From Apiotrichum sp. Y4204 (lineage: Eukaryota; Basidiomycota; Tremellomycetes; Trichosporonales; Trichosporonaceae): 64,000 nucleotides of DNA. Positions 14,544 through 25,169 of the stretch are shown one piece after another. The notes under the pieces are model-generated. The model was not told the origin of the DNA. It saw only the letters and a list, made by a program, of their open reading frames with translations, and did not search any database. Position 1 is the stretch's first letter. Each line of letters starts with the position of its first letter. The position numbers and the translations under genes are program-made. Location of the stretch: assembly GCA_025531455.1 (NCBI GenBank), contig JAMYHL010000018.1, positions 310,001 through 374,000 of the forward strand, written 5' to 3'.

Positions 14544-15593
14544 ATGTTTGGTCTTCGTACGGCGCTGCGCACTCCTGCCCTCCGGGCGACTCGCGCTTTC
14601 AACTCGTCGGCTATGGTCAGCGCCGCCGAGGGGCCTAAGGTCCCAGTGTCGCTCATCGCCCAGCTCCGTAAGACGCACCCTGTCCCGATGTCCCAGGCGC
14701 GCGAGGCGCTGGCCAAGAACAACCTCGACCTCCAGGCCGCGATCGCGTATCTCAGCTCTGCCACCTCTGAGGCTGCGCTGAAGAAGGCGGACAAGGTCGC
14801 CGGCCGCGAGACCACCGAGGGAACTATCGCCATCTCCGTCCTTGCTGGCCGTCGCGTCGGCATTGTGCATCTTGCATGCGAGACTGATTTTGTGGCTCGC
14901 AACGACGTCTTCCTCAAGGCCGCCCGTGGTATTGCGGAGACTGCCGCGTTTCTCGACGTTCCCTCCGATCTCCCCGAACCCCAGGAGCCCCTGCCCGGCC
15001 AGGACCCCATCCAGGCCTTCCCCGTCGACGCCCTCCTTTCCGCCCCTCTCATTACTATGCCGGCCGAGGGCAGCGAACCCGCTCCTGTGGCCAACTCCGA
15101 TGCGCAGACCGTTAAGCAGCTACTCATGGCGTCCCTGTCCCAGACAGGCGAGAACCTCAAGCTCATCCGCGCCGCCTCGTTTGCCGCCCCCTTCCCCTCT
15201 ACGCCGATAATCCGCTACGTCCCCGGCGCCTACACCCACGGTGGAGATGCCACGACTGGAAAGGTCGGTGGTATCGTTGTTATCACCGCGGAGGGCCTCG
15301 CCGACAAGCCCATCGCCGCCCTCATTGCTGGCCCTGAGGGTGACAAGCTCGACAAGGACCTGCAGGCCCTTGCCCGCAACCTGGCTCGTCAGGTCGTTGG
15401 CTTCCCAACAAAGGCCCTCACGCCCGAGAACGGTGTTGCCGAGGAGGAGGCTCTCATGTCTCAGCAGGCCATGCTACTTGGCTCGGACAAGAGCGTCGCC
15501 GACTATGTTACTGCCTGGGGCCAGGAGCGTGGTGTCCGTGTTACCGTCTCCAGCATGCGCCGCTGGAGCACATCAGACGAGGTCCAGGAGTAG
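14544..15593 (+). CDS. TSF1: Mitochondrial translation elongation factor Ts
   Basis: An intronless gene of 349 residues. EF-Ts exchanges GDP for GTP on mitochondrial EF-Tu. Residues 1-24 are Arg/Ser-rich without acids, as in a matrix presequence. A UBA-like helical domain (about 34-72, with MSQAREAL) follows, then the family hallmark TDFVARN at 114-120 at the start of the core domain. Length and domain order fit mitochondrial EF-Ts. The gene converges on PRP19, with 186 bp between stops. Its strong codon bias compared with the neighbouring disordered protein fits a housekeeping role. Confidence 0.93.
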   Translation: MFGLRTALRTPALRATRAFNSSAMVSAAEGPKVPVSLIAQLRKTHPVPMSQAREALAKNNLDLQAAIAYLSSATSEAALKKADKVAGRETTEGTIAISVLAGRRVGIVHLACETDFVARNDVFLKAARGIAETAAFLDVPSDLPEPQEPLPGQDPIQAFPVDALLSAPLITMPAEGSEPAPVANSDAQTVKQLLMASLSQTGENLKLIRAASFAAPFPSTPIIRYVPGAYTHGGDATTGKVGGIVVITAEGLADKPIAALIAGPEGDKLDKDLQALARNLARQVVGFPTKALTPENGVAEEEALMSQQAMLLGSDKSVADYVTAWGQERGVRVTVSSMRRWSTSDEVQE

Positions 15594-15779
15594 AGCCGGT
15601 AGTCACTAATAGGACAGGAGGAAGGAGTAGATACAATCAGTAGACCATGTCCCGAGGACACGATATCATATAGCATTGGCACATGCACCCACACATCTCT
15701 CATTGCACGGCCCCATCTGCCACTTTCGATCGAGCTATGACGAAGCTTACATGCATCCAACACCTGCCTCTGAATGTGG

Positions 15780-17540
15780 TTAAGCGGGGGCGCCCAAAAC
15801 CCGAACGGTACGGTCCAGGCCAGCGAGTACAATGTTGCTGCCAAGAGGACCCCAGCGGGCAGCTGTGAGAATACCGTTGTTGTCGTCGAACTTGTAGAGC
15901 TCATCCCAAGTCTTGTTGGCGTAGACACGGAGGTCGGTGCCAGCAACAGTGAGGAACTGGGCCGACGGGTCGAAGCGAACCTCGTGGACCGCGTTCTCCG
16001 TTGGCAAGTTCCACCCCCGAAGGAGCTTAAGTTTACGCAGGTCGAAGATGTTGACCAGCGAGTCCGAGGTCGAACCTGTCGCAAGGTAGTAACCGTTCTC
16101 GGAGAAGCTGAGGGTGCTGAGTGCTTTGCTAGGATGCGACTCGAGCGAGGCAGCAAGAGCGTTGGCCTGGCGAACGTCCCAGACACGGACATTGCCATCC
16201 TTGGTGCCTCCAGCGTGGAGGACACCATCGGGGTGAACGGAGAAGGAAGTGTAGGCGAATGACCCATCAACACCGGCAATGGGACCGTACGAGGTAATCG
16301 TCTTCACAGTCTCGATGTCGTGGAGTGCCCAGGTGCCGTCCGTGGAGGCCGACGCAGCGTAAAGGCCAGAAGGATGAATTCCCAAGCCGGTAACATCGCC
16401 CTTGTGGGCGGCAATGCTGCCCTTGGCAGCCCAAGCTCCTCCCTCGTTCTCGCCCCAGAAACGAACCGTCTTGTCGGCGGCCGTTGAAACAGCCATACGA
16501 GGAAGACCCTCGTGTTCACGGAACGCGACATGCGACACAGGCTTTGTGTGGCCCTTGAGCGTCGCCAGCACCTTCTCACTCTCAAGGTCAAACACTTGCA
16601 CAATCTTGTCCAGTCCGCCGGTAACAATAGTCTTGCCGTCGACAGAGAGGTCGAGAGCGTTGACGCCCGGCGGCTTGGTGCCGTGCATGGACGCCACGGT
16701 CTTGGTCTCCACGTAGCTCTTGACGGTCTCGGCGTTGGCATAACCAGGCGCCGGCTTGCGCTTCTTGCGCACAGACGAGAGACTATGATGTCAGTATTTG
16801 ATGTGAGAAGTGCAGACAAAGTTACTTACGCCTGGTTAGTCTCAAGGATGGTCTTCTCCACATCCGCGGGGAGTGTAGTCTCCTCGGACTGCATCTCGAC
16901 GTCCTCCTCCTGAGGAGCAGCAGGGGCAACACCGATAGACGCCTGGATGGTAGCCAGAGCCCTGCTGGTCAGCATGCGCGTCACAACAGTGAATTCTGGT
17001 TCACTCACTGTCGAGCCTCATCACGCTCCTTCATCAACCTCGCAATCACACGCGTCGCAGCATCCTCGCGGTACAGCGCATTGGCAAGCTCAGCACGTGC
17101 AGAGTTGAACCCCTTCTTGATCTCCAGTGATTCGAGCATGATGGCGTCGTACTCGGCCTGGAGCGCGGTCAAAAGAGCGGGAATTGATGTCTGGGTCGCT
17201 GCCCTCGGCGCGACTGTTGACGGTTCTGAATGGTTAGTGATGATTTAAAGACGCTGCTACCACATGATAACTCACTAGCCTTGACATCGATCAGGTCCTC
17301 CTTTGTCAACGGCTCTCCCGAGATGGGATCGGTTCCATTCTCCTCTGCAAGGGTCAGCAGCCATTGCAAAATGGAGGCGGTCATCGACACTAACCAATAT
17401 ACCGTTCAATCAGCGACCTTTCGTATACCGTTCCCGAAGTCTTAGAGACAACGGGGGATGTGGGGGGTGCACCCGAAACTAGGCATGTCAGCATCCACGA
17501 AGAAGAAGGATGCTAGCCACTTACTGGCGCAGAAGAACAT
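15780..17540 (-). CDS. PRP19: Pre-mRNA-processing factor 19, U-box E3 ligase of the NineTeen complex
   Basis: Six exons: 17540-17525, 17478-17395, 17344-17276, 17225-17009, 16961-16830 and 16782-15780, giving 506 residues. The first exon encodes only MFFCA plus one base. Joined to exon 2 it gives the U-box start ISGAPPTSPVVS and ENGTDPISGEPL (about residues 1-60). A tetramerising coiled coil follows (LLTALQAEYDAIMLES, ALYREDAATRVIARL), then a seven-bladed WD40 domain over about residues 200-506. In the spliceosome Prp19 scaffolds the NTC needed for activation and ubiquitinates splicing proteins. The length matches fungal orthologues. It shares a 653-bp divergent promoter region with PRP2. Confidence 0.95.
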
Positions 17541-18193
17541 GATGTGTTTTGGTGTTTTCGCGTCCTCTTTTCTAGATGCCGATGATTTTGGGGAAGATGA
17601 AGTGAACAAACGACGCGGCGCGCTTTGTGAGAATGTTGACGAGGAAAAGGGCACCCAGAAGATCCGGATGACAGGGACGAGAACGACGATGGGTTGACGA
17701 AGGAGTGAATGCCTGCCTTCGCGGTCGTCGACAACAATCGACCGTGAAACCGTGAGGTGATGGTGAGCATCAGTTCGGTGATGGTCACCCCGTCAATGTT
17801 CAAAGGTTATGTCTGATAATACTACTCCCGAGCCGGGCTCCAGGCGCCGCGTGCCAGTTTGCGCGTGGCGCGGTTGCGGGTGGACAGCCACGTGTTTCGA
17901 TGTTTTGTAAATTTGTGACACGTCATTCTTTTTCTTTCCTTGGTGGTGTTTTATTTTGCCACCTACCCACCCACCGATCATTGAGTGGTGTGTGCTGCAT
18001 GGTGAACCGTGTTCGGCATCACGGCGTCCCAGATGAGCACATGAGCACTTGATCTCTTGATGGTTGAGGTGCTTCATTCCGACATCCTTATCCTCCGCGC
18101 GCCTTGATTGTTCGCCGCCAACATCTTCATTCTTTCTCCTATCGCGCCGTAAACATTGCGCGTGCGCGCACGGCCGTCGGTTAATTTACAACA
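17541..18193. promoter_or_regulatory. Shared divergent promoter of PRP19 and PRP2
   Basis: 653 bp separate the two start codons, which point away from each other. The half nearest PRP2 holds GC-rich CGCGCGTGCGC-type sequence just before its ATG. I see no TATA box and no coding sequence. Shared control is inferred from geometry only. Confidence 0.55.
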
Positions 18194-21100
18194 ATGGACT
18201 TGAAACAATACATTAGCGATAATGTTGTTCAGGTAGGTCACTTTCAAGAGCCCACGCCGCGGTCGGATATCTCCATCTTGGATGCTAATATGCCCCAGAT
18301 CCTGGGTTCATCCGACAGTGCGACTGTCGACTTTGTTCACTCCCTGGGTAAGTCATCCCACCCTTCGACGTCTCAGACGATGGCTAACACATTAGCCCTG
18401 TCCTCCAAAACACCAGGTGACCTCTACTCGTCGCTTCTTGCCACCGGTCTTAGCGATTCCGCGGAGTCGCAAGCGTTTGCAACTCAATTACACAAACTCG
18501 TGCCGCGGAAGGAAAAGAAGAAGAAAGTCAAATCGGACAGCGCTGTCAACGCTCAGAAGTTCTCGCTGTTGATGGACGACGATGAGCCTTCGAGTTCCAA
18601 GCGGAGGAAAAAGGACAAGGGGAAGGACAAGGATAAGGGCCGGTCAAGAGATGGGGAGAAGGATCGTGAAGTTATCAAACAGGGTCGCTCGACGCGCAAA
18701 CGCGAGACCGAAGGCAACTGGGATTCCGAGCCCGAGGAGGAGGAGCCACCGAAACGTGTGAGGATCAACTCCCCTTCCCCGGCACGCGACGATGCTCCTC
18801 CCGACGAGCCGCCATTGCCACAGGAGACGGAAGAGGAGCGTGAGGAGCGTGAACGGCTGGAAGATCTGGCAGAACGAGATGCCTTTGCCGAACGAATGCG
18901 GGAGAAGGACAAGGACCGAACGAAAAAGCTCGTCACCGATCGGACCACGGACGCCGAAGCGCAGAAGCGCGCACTACTTGCCGACGATGCTGACGCCCGG
19001 CAAGCTGTCATGCCTGACCTGCGCGATCGCTCTCGACAGGAGTATCTCGCAAAACGTGAGGCGCAACGCATGGATCTTCTCGAACTCGAGATCCAGGATG
19101 AGGAGATTCTTTTCCACGGGCAGAAGGTCTCCAGACGCGAACGGGAGGAACATGAACGCAAGAAGGAGCTTCTCCGCATCATGAAGGAGCGAAAGCAGAT
19201 CGATGACGGCAACGATGGGTATATGCTACCTGACGACTACATCACCGAACAGGGGCGAATCGACTCGCAGAAACGGAAAAACGCTTTGTATAAACGCTAC
19301 GACGAGGGGAAGAAGACTGGTGAACAATTTGCCACCGATGTCGACCAATGGGAGGATGCGCAGCGATATAGGACTGACCTTGTCACCGGTGCTCTCGACA
19401 AGGAAGTCTTTGATGAGAGCGGCGGTTACGACTACGTCTTTGACGAGGAACAGGGCATCAAGTTTCTGCAAGAAGGGAAAATGGACGGCACCCTCACGGC
19501 CGAGGCGCAGGCGCTGCTCAACCAAGTCGATGAGGCGGAGAAGAAGCAGCAATCCATCGAGCAGACTCGCAAGTCGCTTCCCATCTACGAATTTCGCGAG
19601 GAGCTGCTCGAAGCTATCGCGGAGCACCAAGTGCTCATCGTTGTCGCTGAGACGGGTTCTGGAAAGACGACGCAACTGCCACAATACCTCCACGAGGCGG
19701 GATACACGAAGGGCGGTCTCAGGGTTGGCTGTACCCAACCGCGTCGTGTCGCTGCCATGTCGGTCGCCGCTCGTGTTGCAGAGGAGGTGGGATGTCGTCT
19801 CGGGCAAGAGGTCGGTTATTCTATCCGTTTCGAGGATATGACCAGTGACAAAACTGTCCTCAAGTACATGACCGACGGTATGCTTCTTCGAGAGTTCCTT
19901 ACCGACCCGGAGCTCTCGGCATACTCCGCCCTTGTGATTGACGAGGCCCACGAGCGCACTCTCAGTACGGACATCTTGTTTGGACTTGTTAAGGACATCG
20001 CACGCTTCAGGCCCGAACTGCGCCTGCTTATCTCAAGTGCCACTATGAACGCTCAAAAGTTCTCCGACTTTTTTGATGGAGCGCCCATCTTCGACGTTCC
20101 TGGACGCCGTTTCCCTGTCGACATGTTTTACACTTCCCAGCCTGAGGCCAACTACATCCACGCAGCGATTACGACAATTCTCCAGATTCACACGACTCAA
20201 CCCAAAGGTGATATCCTCCTCTTCCTCACCGGTCAAGACGAGATCGAGGCTTGTGAAGAAAACCTTAAAGAGACGATGTACGCCCTCGGCGACAAAGTCC
20301 CCGAACTCATCGTGGCTCCGATTTACGCCAACCTTCCGAGCGAAATGCAGACCAAGATCTTCGAACCGACTCCCGAGGGAGCCCGTAAAGTCGTCCTCGC
20401 AACCAACATTGCGGAGACATCGATTACTATCGACGGTGTCGTCTACGTGATTGATCCCGGCTTCGTCAAACAGAACAACTACAACCCGAAGACAGGCATG
20501 TCGTCACTCGTCGTTGAACCCATCTCGCGTGCGTCCGCCCAGCAGCGTGCTGGTCGTGCTGGTCGTGTCGGTCCCGGAAAGGCGTTCCGGTTGTACACCA
20601 AGTGGGCTTTCAAGAATGAGTTGCCTCAAGACACGATTCCCGAAATTCAGCGTACCAATCTTGGCATGGTCGTATTGATGCTGAAATCACTCGGCATCAA
20701 CGACATTCTCAACTTTGACTTCCTAGACAAGCCTCCTGCCGAAACGATCATCCGTTCCTTCGAGATGTTGTACGCCCTTGGTGCGCTCAATCACAAGGGT
20801 GAGCTTACTCGGCTTGGCCGACGTATGGCCGAGTTCCCAGTGGATCCCATGCTGTCGAAAGCCATCATTGGTTCTGAGGTGTTCAATTGCACACACGAGG
20901 TTCTCATCATCATCTCTATGCTCCAGGAATCGGGATCACTCCTGTATCGACCCAAGGACAAGCGCATGCACGCCGACAAAGCGCACCAGAACTTTATCAA
21001 ACCTGGCGGTGACCATTTCACTTTGCTGAATATCTTCCAACAATGGGCCGACTCGGACTACAGTCAACAGTTCTGCTACGAGAACTTTGTTCAGTACAAG

Positions 21101-21586
21101 TCGCTCTGTCGGGTGCGCGATATTCACGACCAGCTCGCAGGTCTATGTGACCGCGTCGAGGTGGTTATCGAATCCAACCCCAACGAGATCGTACCTGTTC
21201 AGAAGGCCCTCACTGCCGGATACTTCTACAACACAGCGCGACTGGACAAGGGCGGCGGATACCGGACGACCAAGAATAACCACACCGTGTATATTCACCC
21301 GTCCAGTGGCCTTATCAACATGAATCCCCCACCGCGGTTCATCTTGTACTACGAGTTGGTCCTTACGAGCAAGGAGTACATGCGCCAGTGCATGCCGATC
21401 GAAGGGGCATGGCTTTCCGAATGTAAGTGCTCCCCTGCTTTCTGCGTGAAAATGTGCTGACAATTCCCAGTGGCTCCGCAATACTTCAAGCCATCCGAGA
21501 TCCAGGACATGCTGGGAGGTGCGGGTCGCGCCAAGATGCCAAAGCAGGTCGCTGTGCCGCGCGCGGAGGTCGGTCCGACGGCGTAG
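18194..21586 (+). CDS. PRP2: Spliceosomal DEAH-box ATPase Prp2 (DHX16 type)
   Basis: Four exons: 18194-18232, 18299-18347, 18396-21422 and 21471-21586, giving 1076 residues. Prp2 is the ATPase that remodels the activated spliceosome before the first transesterification. The N-terminus carries the family segment around VDFVHSLALSSKTPGDLYSS and a Lys/Glu-rich charged region. The helicase core has P-loop GETGSGKT (about residue 447), DEAH (about 544), SAT, and QQRAGRAGR motif VI. Helicase-associated and OB-fold regions end at WLSELAPQYFKPSE. Introns 1 (66 nt) and 2 (48 nt) are multiples of three without stops, so the unspliced frame stays open; I treat them as introns because the spliced N-terminus matches the family. 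The assignment to Prp2 rather than Prp22 or Prp43 rests on the N-terminus and lack of an S1 domain. Confidence 0.92.
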
Positions 21587-21794
21587 ACAAAGCAGCGGCG
21601 GAATTAGCTAGCATGTAGCACATCTAACATTTCTATTGCATTGTACAAGTATGACCATCAATCAAGGATCCATAAGAATGACCATCAAATCAAGGACCCA
21701 ACTATTAGAATGTTTGCGTTAGGCGCCAGTCACAAAGCTGACTGAAGACGGGTAACTTAAGATGGCGAGCGAGATGGTGCAGATGCCGTTGGTA
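21587..21794. other. Short convergent spacer
   Basis: 208 bp between the stops of PRP2 and the PIG-P gene. The two 3' UTRs must be short or overlap. It contains a direct repeat of a motif built on ATGACCATCAA.TCAAGGA (about 21651-21700). Confidence 0.5.
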
Positions 21795-24668
21795 TCAATG
21801 TAATGCTCCTTCTTCCGCGTTGTCTCCACTGTTCACTCCCCTTCGCGGATACAGAACAGCGTTGACAACGTCGAGCGGAAGGTCTATGGCCTCGGGAACG
21901 GCTTGAGGGTCGACAAACTTCCAGTAATACGGGTTTGGGGCCATCGCGAGTGTCCGAGGAGAGGAATAATCATCTGCACCAGAGTCGGAAAAAACATCCC
22001 AAGGCGCGATACAGAGCAAACACTTACCGGTAATGAGATTTATAGAACTGAGTCCCGGAGTCAAGAAAAGTGTCAACCCGGCGTAGGAGAAGTACGTCAA
22101 GAGTACGACCAGCATCAGCCAACACGGTATAATGAGCGCCCATTCCCTGATGTCAGTGGAACCGTTCTTGTGTCTGTGCATCTGCGGCCGCAAGCCTCAC
22201 CTTGAAGGATACCACGTCCAACCTATCCGGTCAAGGAAGCCAATTGGCGCAAAGCCCCAGAAGAGGTATGTTCCGAACGCCAGGTATGTGAGAAGTACGG
22301 CCAGAGATCCGTAGACTTCCTTTGCTGAAGGAAGATCGGACTGAGCTGATTTGGGGAAATGGGGTGCTGAACCATTGTCTTTGTCGTCTGGGACATCACG
22401 CGGGGGCCAGGGAGAGATGGGGTCTAGAGGGGACAGAGGAGTGGGCGACGCCGCGCGCATTGATGAACGGGGCAGAATTGAGGTTTCGAGAGGTGAAGGA
22501 GTGGGAGGACGCGAGGCGACTGAAGTTGACGTAGTGCGGGTGTCTATGCCTGTCGGCTGGGCGGCTTGACCGGCATGTGAGGTGCGACATGCCCCGTTGT
22601 CCGCCGCCTCTCGACGAGCCGTGGGTGTTGCCTCTGCAGGCTGCGACATCGCACTGGCTGTTGCTGTTGGTTGTGCCACGAGTGACGACACAGGTGTAGC
22701 CGCTGTTCTCGATGCGGTCGGTGTGGCAGACGGGAGGGGAGGGCAATCGATTGACTGTTCCATCTGTGTCATTGATGTTGACGGCGGTTGTGAAATTTCC
22801 TGGACTGCGGGGCCTACAGGGCATGCAGGGATCGTCTGGCCACGTGCCACGCCACATGGGATGGAAGTTGATGCTGTATGGGGCGGCATCGCACCGGCCG
22901 TAACAGTTGATTGAGCCATGTGCGGAGACACAGATGCGGTCGATGCGGCTGTAGCGGTTGGTGCGGCGGACGGCATGGGAGCGCGGTCGGTGGATGGTTC
23001 CATTTGGGCCATTGATGGCGATGGCGGCTGTGAAATCTCCAAAGCTACGACAAGGTCCTCAGATGGAGGGGTGCCTGCCTCGCAGGGCGCTTCTTGAGCA
23101 GCGGCCTCGGAGGAATCTCCGGGGGGGATTGCCTCCGAAGAAACCTCGCCAGTGGCCTTCTCAGAGAACTTCTCGCTGGAGCCCGCCTCAGAGAGATCCT
23201 CACGAAGGGCCAACTCAGAGGTGTCTTCGTGAGGGGCCGTCTCAAAGTTGTCCTCTTCGTCAGGGGTCGTCTCAACGTTGTCCTCTTCGCGAGGGGCAGC
23301 CTCCGAGTCGTCCTCGTCGCGAGGGGCAGCTTCAGTAGTTTCCTCGTCGCGAGGTCCGGCCTCAGAGACTTCCTCGTGAGGAGCAGTCCCAGTGAAATTC
23401 TCAACAGGGACCGTCTCTAATGAACTTTCGTGAGAGATTGATTCAGAGGAGCTCTCGCGAGGGATTGTTCCAAGTATGTCCTCGTGAGTACCTGGCGCAG
23501 AGGGATCTTCCCCAGAGAATGCCTCGAAGGAATCCTTGTGAGGGGATGCCTCACTGGAACTTCCGGGAAAGACTGCTTCACGGGAATCTTCGGGGACGGC
23601 TACCTCACAGGAGTCTTCGGGAGAAGCATCCCGCGGTGGAGAATCAGAGCGTAGCGAGGAGTGGGTTGGTGTTAAGGGTGCCGCCTCTGAGGAGTCCTCA
23701 CGAGAGGTTACCTCACATGAATACGCAAGAGGCGCCTCTGGCGGTGGAGAATCAGCGCGGGGCGAAGGTTTTGTTGGTGGTGAAGGTGGTGGTGAAGGAG
23801 ATGGTGCTTCCTGTAATAATGGCTCAATTGGAGGTGTCGACTGTAAGTCCTCATCCTGAAGGGGAAGTGGCTGATCTGATATCGGCGAAGGTAGGTGTTC
23901 CGAGGACGCCAAATCGGAAAGCTGCGGGTGTACATCTGCCTCTGCTGAAACCAATTCGGAAAACGGCATCTCCTTGTCGACTAGGGCAGGCTTAGGGGAA
24001 GCCAGCCTAGACGGTACGTCCGATTCCACGATTTCAGCTTCGGAAGTCAACGTTTGTGCAGCGGGCACAGGCGAAGGAGGACTGCTATCGGTATCGGACC
24101 AAGGCACACTTCCAGCTTCCGGAACCACCGTTTGTGCAACGGCCACAGGCGAAGGAGGGCGGCTGTCGGTATCGCACAGATACACAGCTTCAGTCTCGAG
24201 AGTCAAAGTTTGTGCAACGGCTGCAGGCGAAGAAGGGTAACTGTCGATCTTGAACGAAGGAGTGACGATGTCAACCTGATGGTGAGAAATCAGGATGCTG
24301 TCCTCTGTCGGTGACTCGAGTGCGTCAGAGGTCTCAGGGACGAGTGCGGCGGTCGTGTCCGCAACGTCAATAAGCTCCTCGCGGTTCCAAACATGCTTCT
24401 CCAATGTCGCATGTGAGTCGCTCTCCTCATCACTTCCCACCAGCGCCAGTGGCAACCCATCACCGTTCGGTGTCGGCGTACATGTCCGACTGGGAGACGT
24501 ATCAGGCGATATGTCCGGACTAGACGAGCGATCCAACTCCTCGGTTGCAAGTGACACTTGGCTCACTGATCTTGACGTCCATCCACTGCCCGAGCTGAGT
24601 CCAAGCGATGTCACGCGATAAGGGATCTGGCTCTTTTGGTGCGTCAGAGGTGACCGATGTGGAAGCAT
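21795..24668 (-). CDS. GPI19: PIG-P subunit of GPI-GlcNAc transferase with very long repetitive N-terminus
   Basis: Three exons: 24668-22201, 22146-22028 and 21973-21795, giving 921 residues. The C-terminal ~140 residues are a PIG-P domain: EVYGSLAVLLTYLAFGTYLF, then IGWTWYPSREWALIIPCWL, two membrane segments, and the conserved tail PLDVVNAVLYP. PIG-P is a small ER-membrane subunit of the enzyme that adds GlcNAc to phosphatidylinositol, the first step of GPI-anchor synthesis. The ~780 residues before it are disordered, Ser/Pro/Glu-rich and built from three families of tandem repeats. Fungal PIG-P proteins often have an N-terminal extension, but usually shorter to my knowledge. The ATG at 24668 is preferred; the frame is open further upstream to about 25046. 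Confidence 0.85.
22740..23050 (-). repeat. 240-bp tandem duplication inside the PIG-P gene
   Basis: The segments around 22779-22800 and 23019-23040 are near-identical and encode EISQPPS.SM.QME. They are spaced exactly 240 bp (80 residues) apart, and the similarity continues through the Ala/Thr/Pro-rich stretch. Confidence 0.75.
23083..23660 (-). repeat. Degenerate 33/36-bp acidic coding repeat in the PIG-P gene
   Basis: About 15 units of 11-12 codons encode variants of EAAPREEDS/EA-P-E-D-S-S. They begin in the region around CCTCACGAAGG motifs on the plus strand. Units differ mostly in codon wobble and E/D or S/T exchange. Confidence 0.75.
24000..24240 (-). repeat. Three 78-bp coding repeats in the PIG-P gene
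   Basis: The plus-strand motif GTTTGTGCA recurs at 24052, 24130 and 24208, exactly 78 bp apart. The minus-strand product is a 26-residue unit of the type PPSPV.VAQT followed by E.E and SDTDS. Confidence 0.85.
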
Positions 24669-25005
24669 GGCGAGTGGCCCGAGCGCAGGGACGACATGCG
24701 TCAGAGTACTGCTTCCGCAAAGTTTGTCCGGTGAGGATGGATGGATGAAGACAACGGATGGGCGTGTGAATGTGTGGATTGTGTGAGGGCGAGAAAGATG
24801 TAGGGAGAGAAAAAGGACGGGAAGGACGGGGGGATGTCGTTTCGATTGTTTTTGTTGTCGATTTGTCGTCTCATTTCTCAAGGTGAGGAGTGTGTTGCCC
24901 CGCACCTTGCCCGCACTTTCGCCGCCACCCAGGACTAGACCCACCAGGAACAACATCCGGTCTACCTGGTGGAGGTGAGTCATGCGTTCCGGTGATTCTT
25001 TCAGA

Positions 25006-25011
25006 ACGCGT
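25006..25011 (+). promoter_or_regulatory. MCB-like element (ACGCGT)
   Basis: ACGCGT is the MluI cell-cycle box bound by MBF-type factors in yeasts, which drive DNA replication and repair genes in G1/S. It lies 159 bp upstream of the PMS1 ATG, next to CGCGCGCG. A regulatory role here is inferred from known biology, not shown. Confidence 0.4.
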
Positions 25012-25042
25012 CGCGCGCGTTTGTTGTTGTTGTTTTTTCTCT

Positions 25043-25092
25043 CCAATCAGTAGCCGTCAACGCGACTCCAATCAGTAGCCGTCAACGCGACT
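25043..25092 (+). repeat. Perfect 25-bp tandem repeat with CCAAT cores in the PMS1 promoter
   Basis: Two identical head-to-tail 25-bp units, each beginning CCAATCAG and ending AACGCGACT. Each unit holds a CCAAT box and an ACGCG half-element. The second copy ends 77 bp before the ATG. Confidence 0.85.
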
Positions 25093-25169
25093 GCCTCTCT
25101 TGGTTGCGTGTCTTAGCACTACCTCGTCTCAGGCATCCTGTCTTGCTCTGGTCTCACGCTGGCTGCAGC

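Larger units (their letters stand above)
24669..25169. promoter_or_regulatory. Divergent promoter of PIG-P gene and PMS1
   Basis: 501 bp between divergent start codons. The PMS1-proximal half carries an ACGCGT element, a CG-rich run and a 25-bp tandem repeat with CCAAT cores. No TATA box seen. Confidence 0.55.

Noticed and set aside
24669..25046. Longer N-terminus of the PIG-P protein
   Set aside because: The open frame upstream of 24668 reads like promoter or leader sequence and has no better start context.
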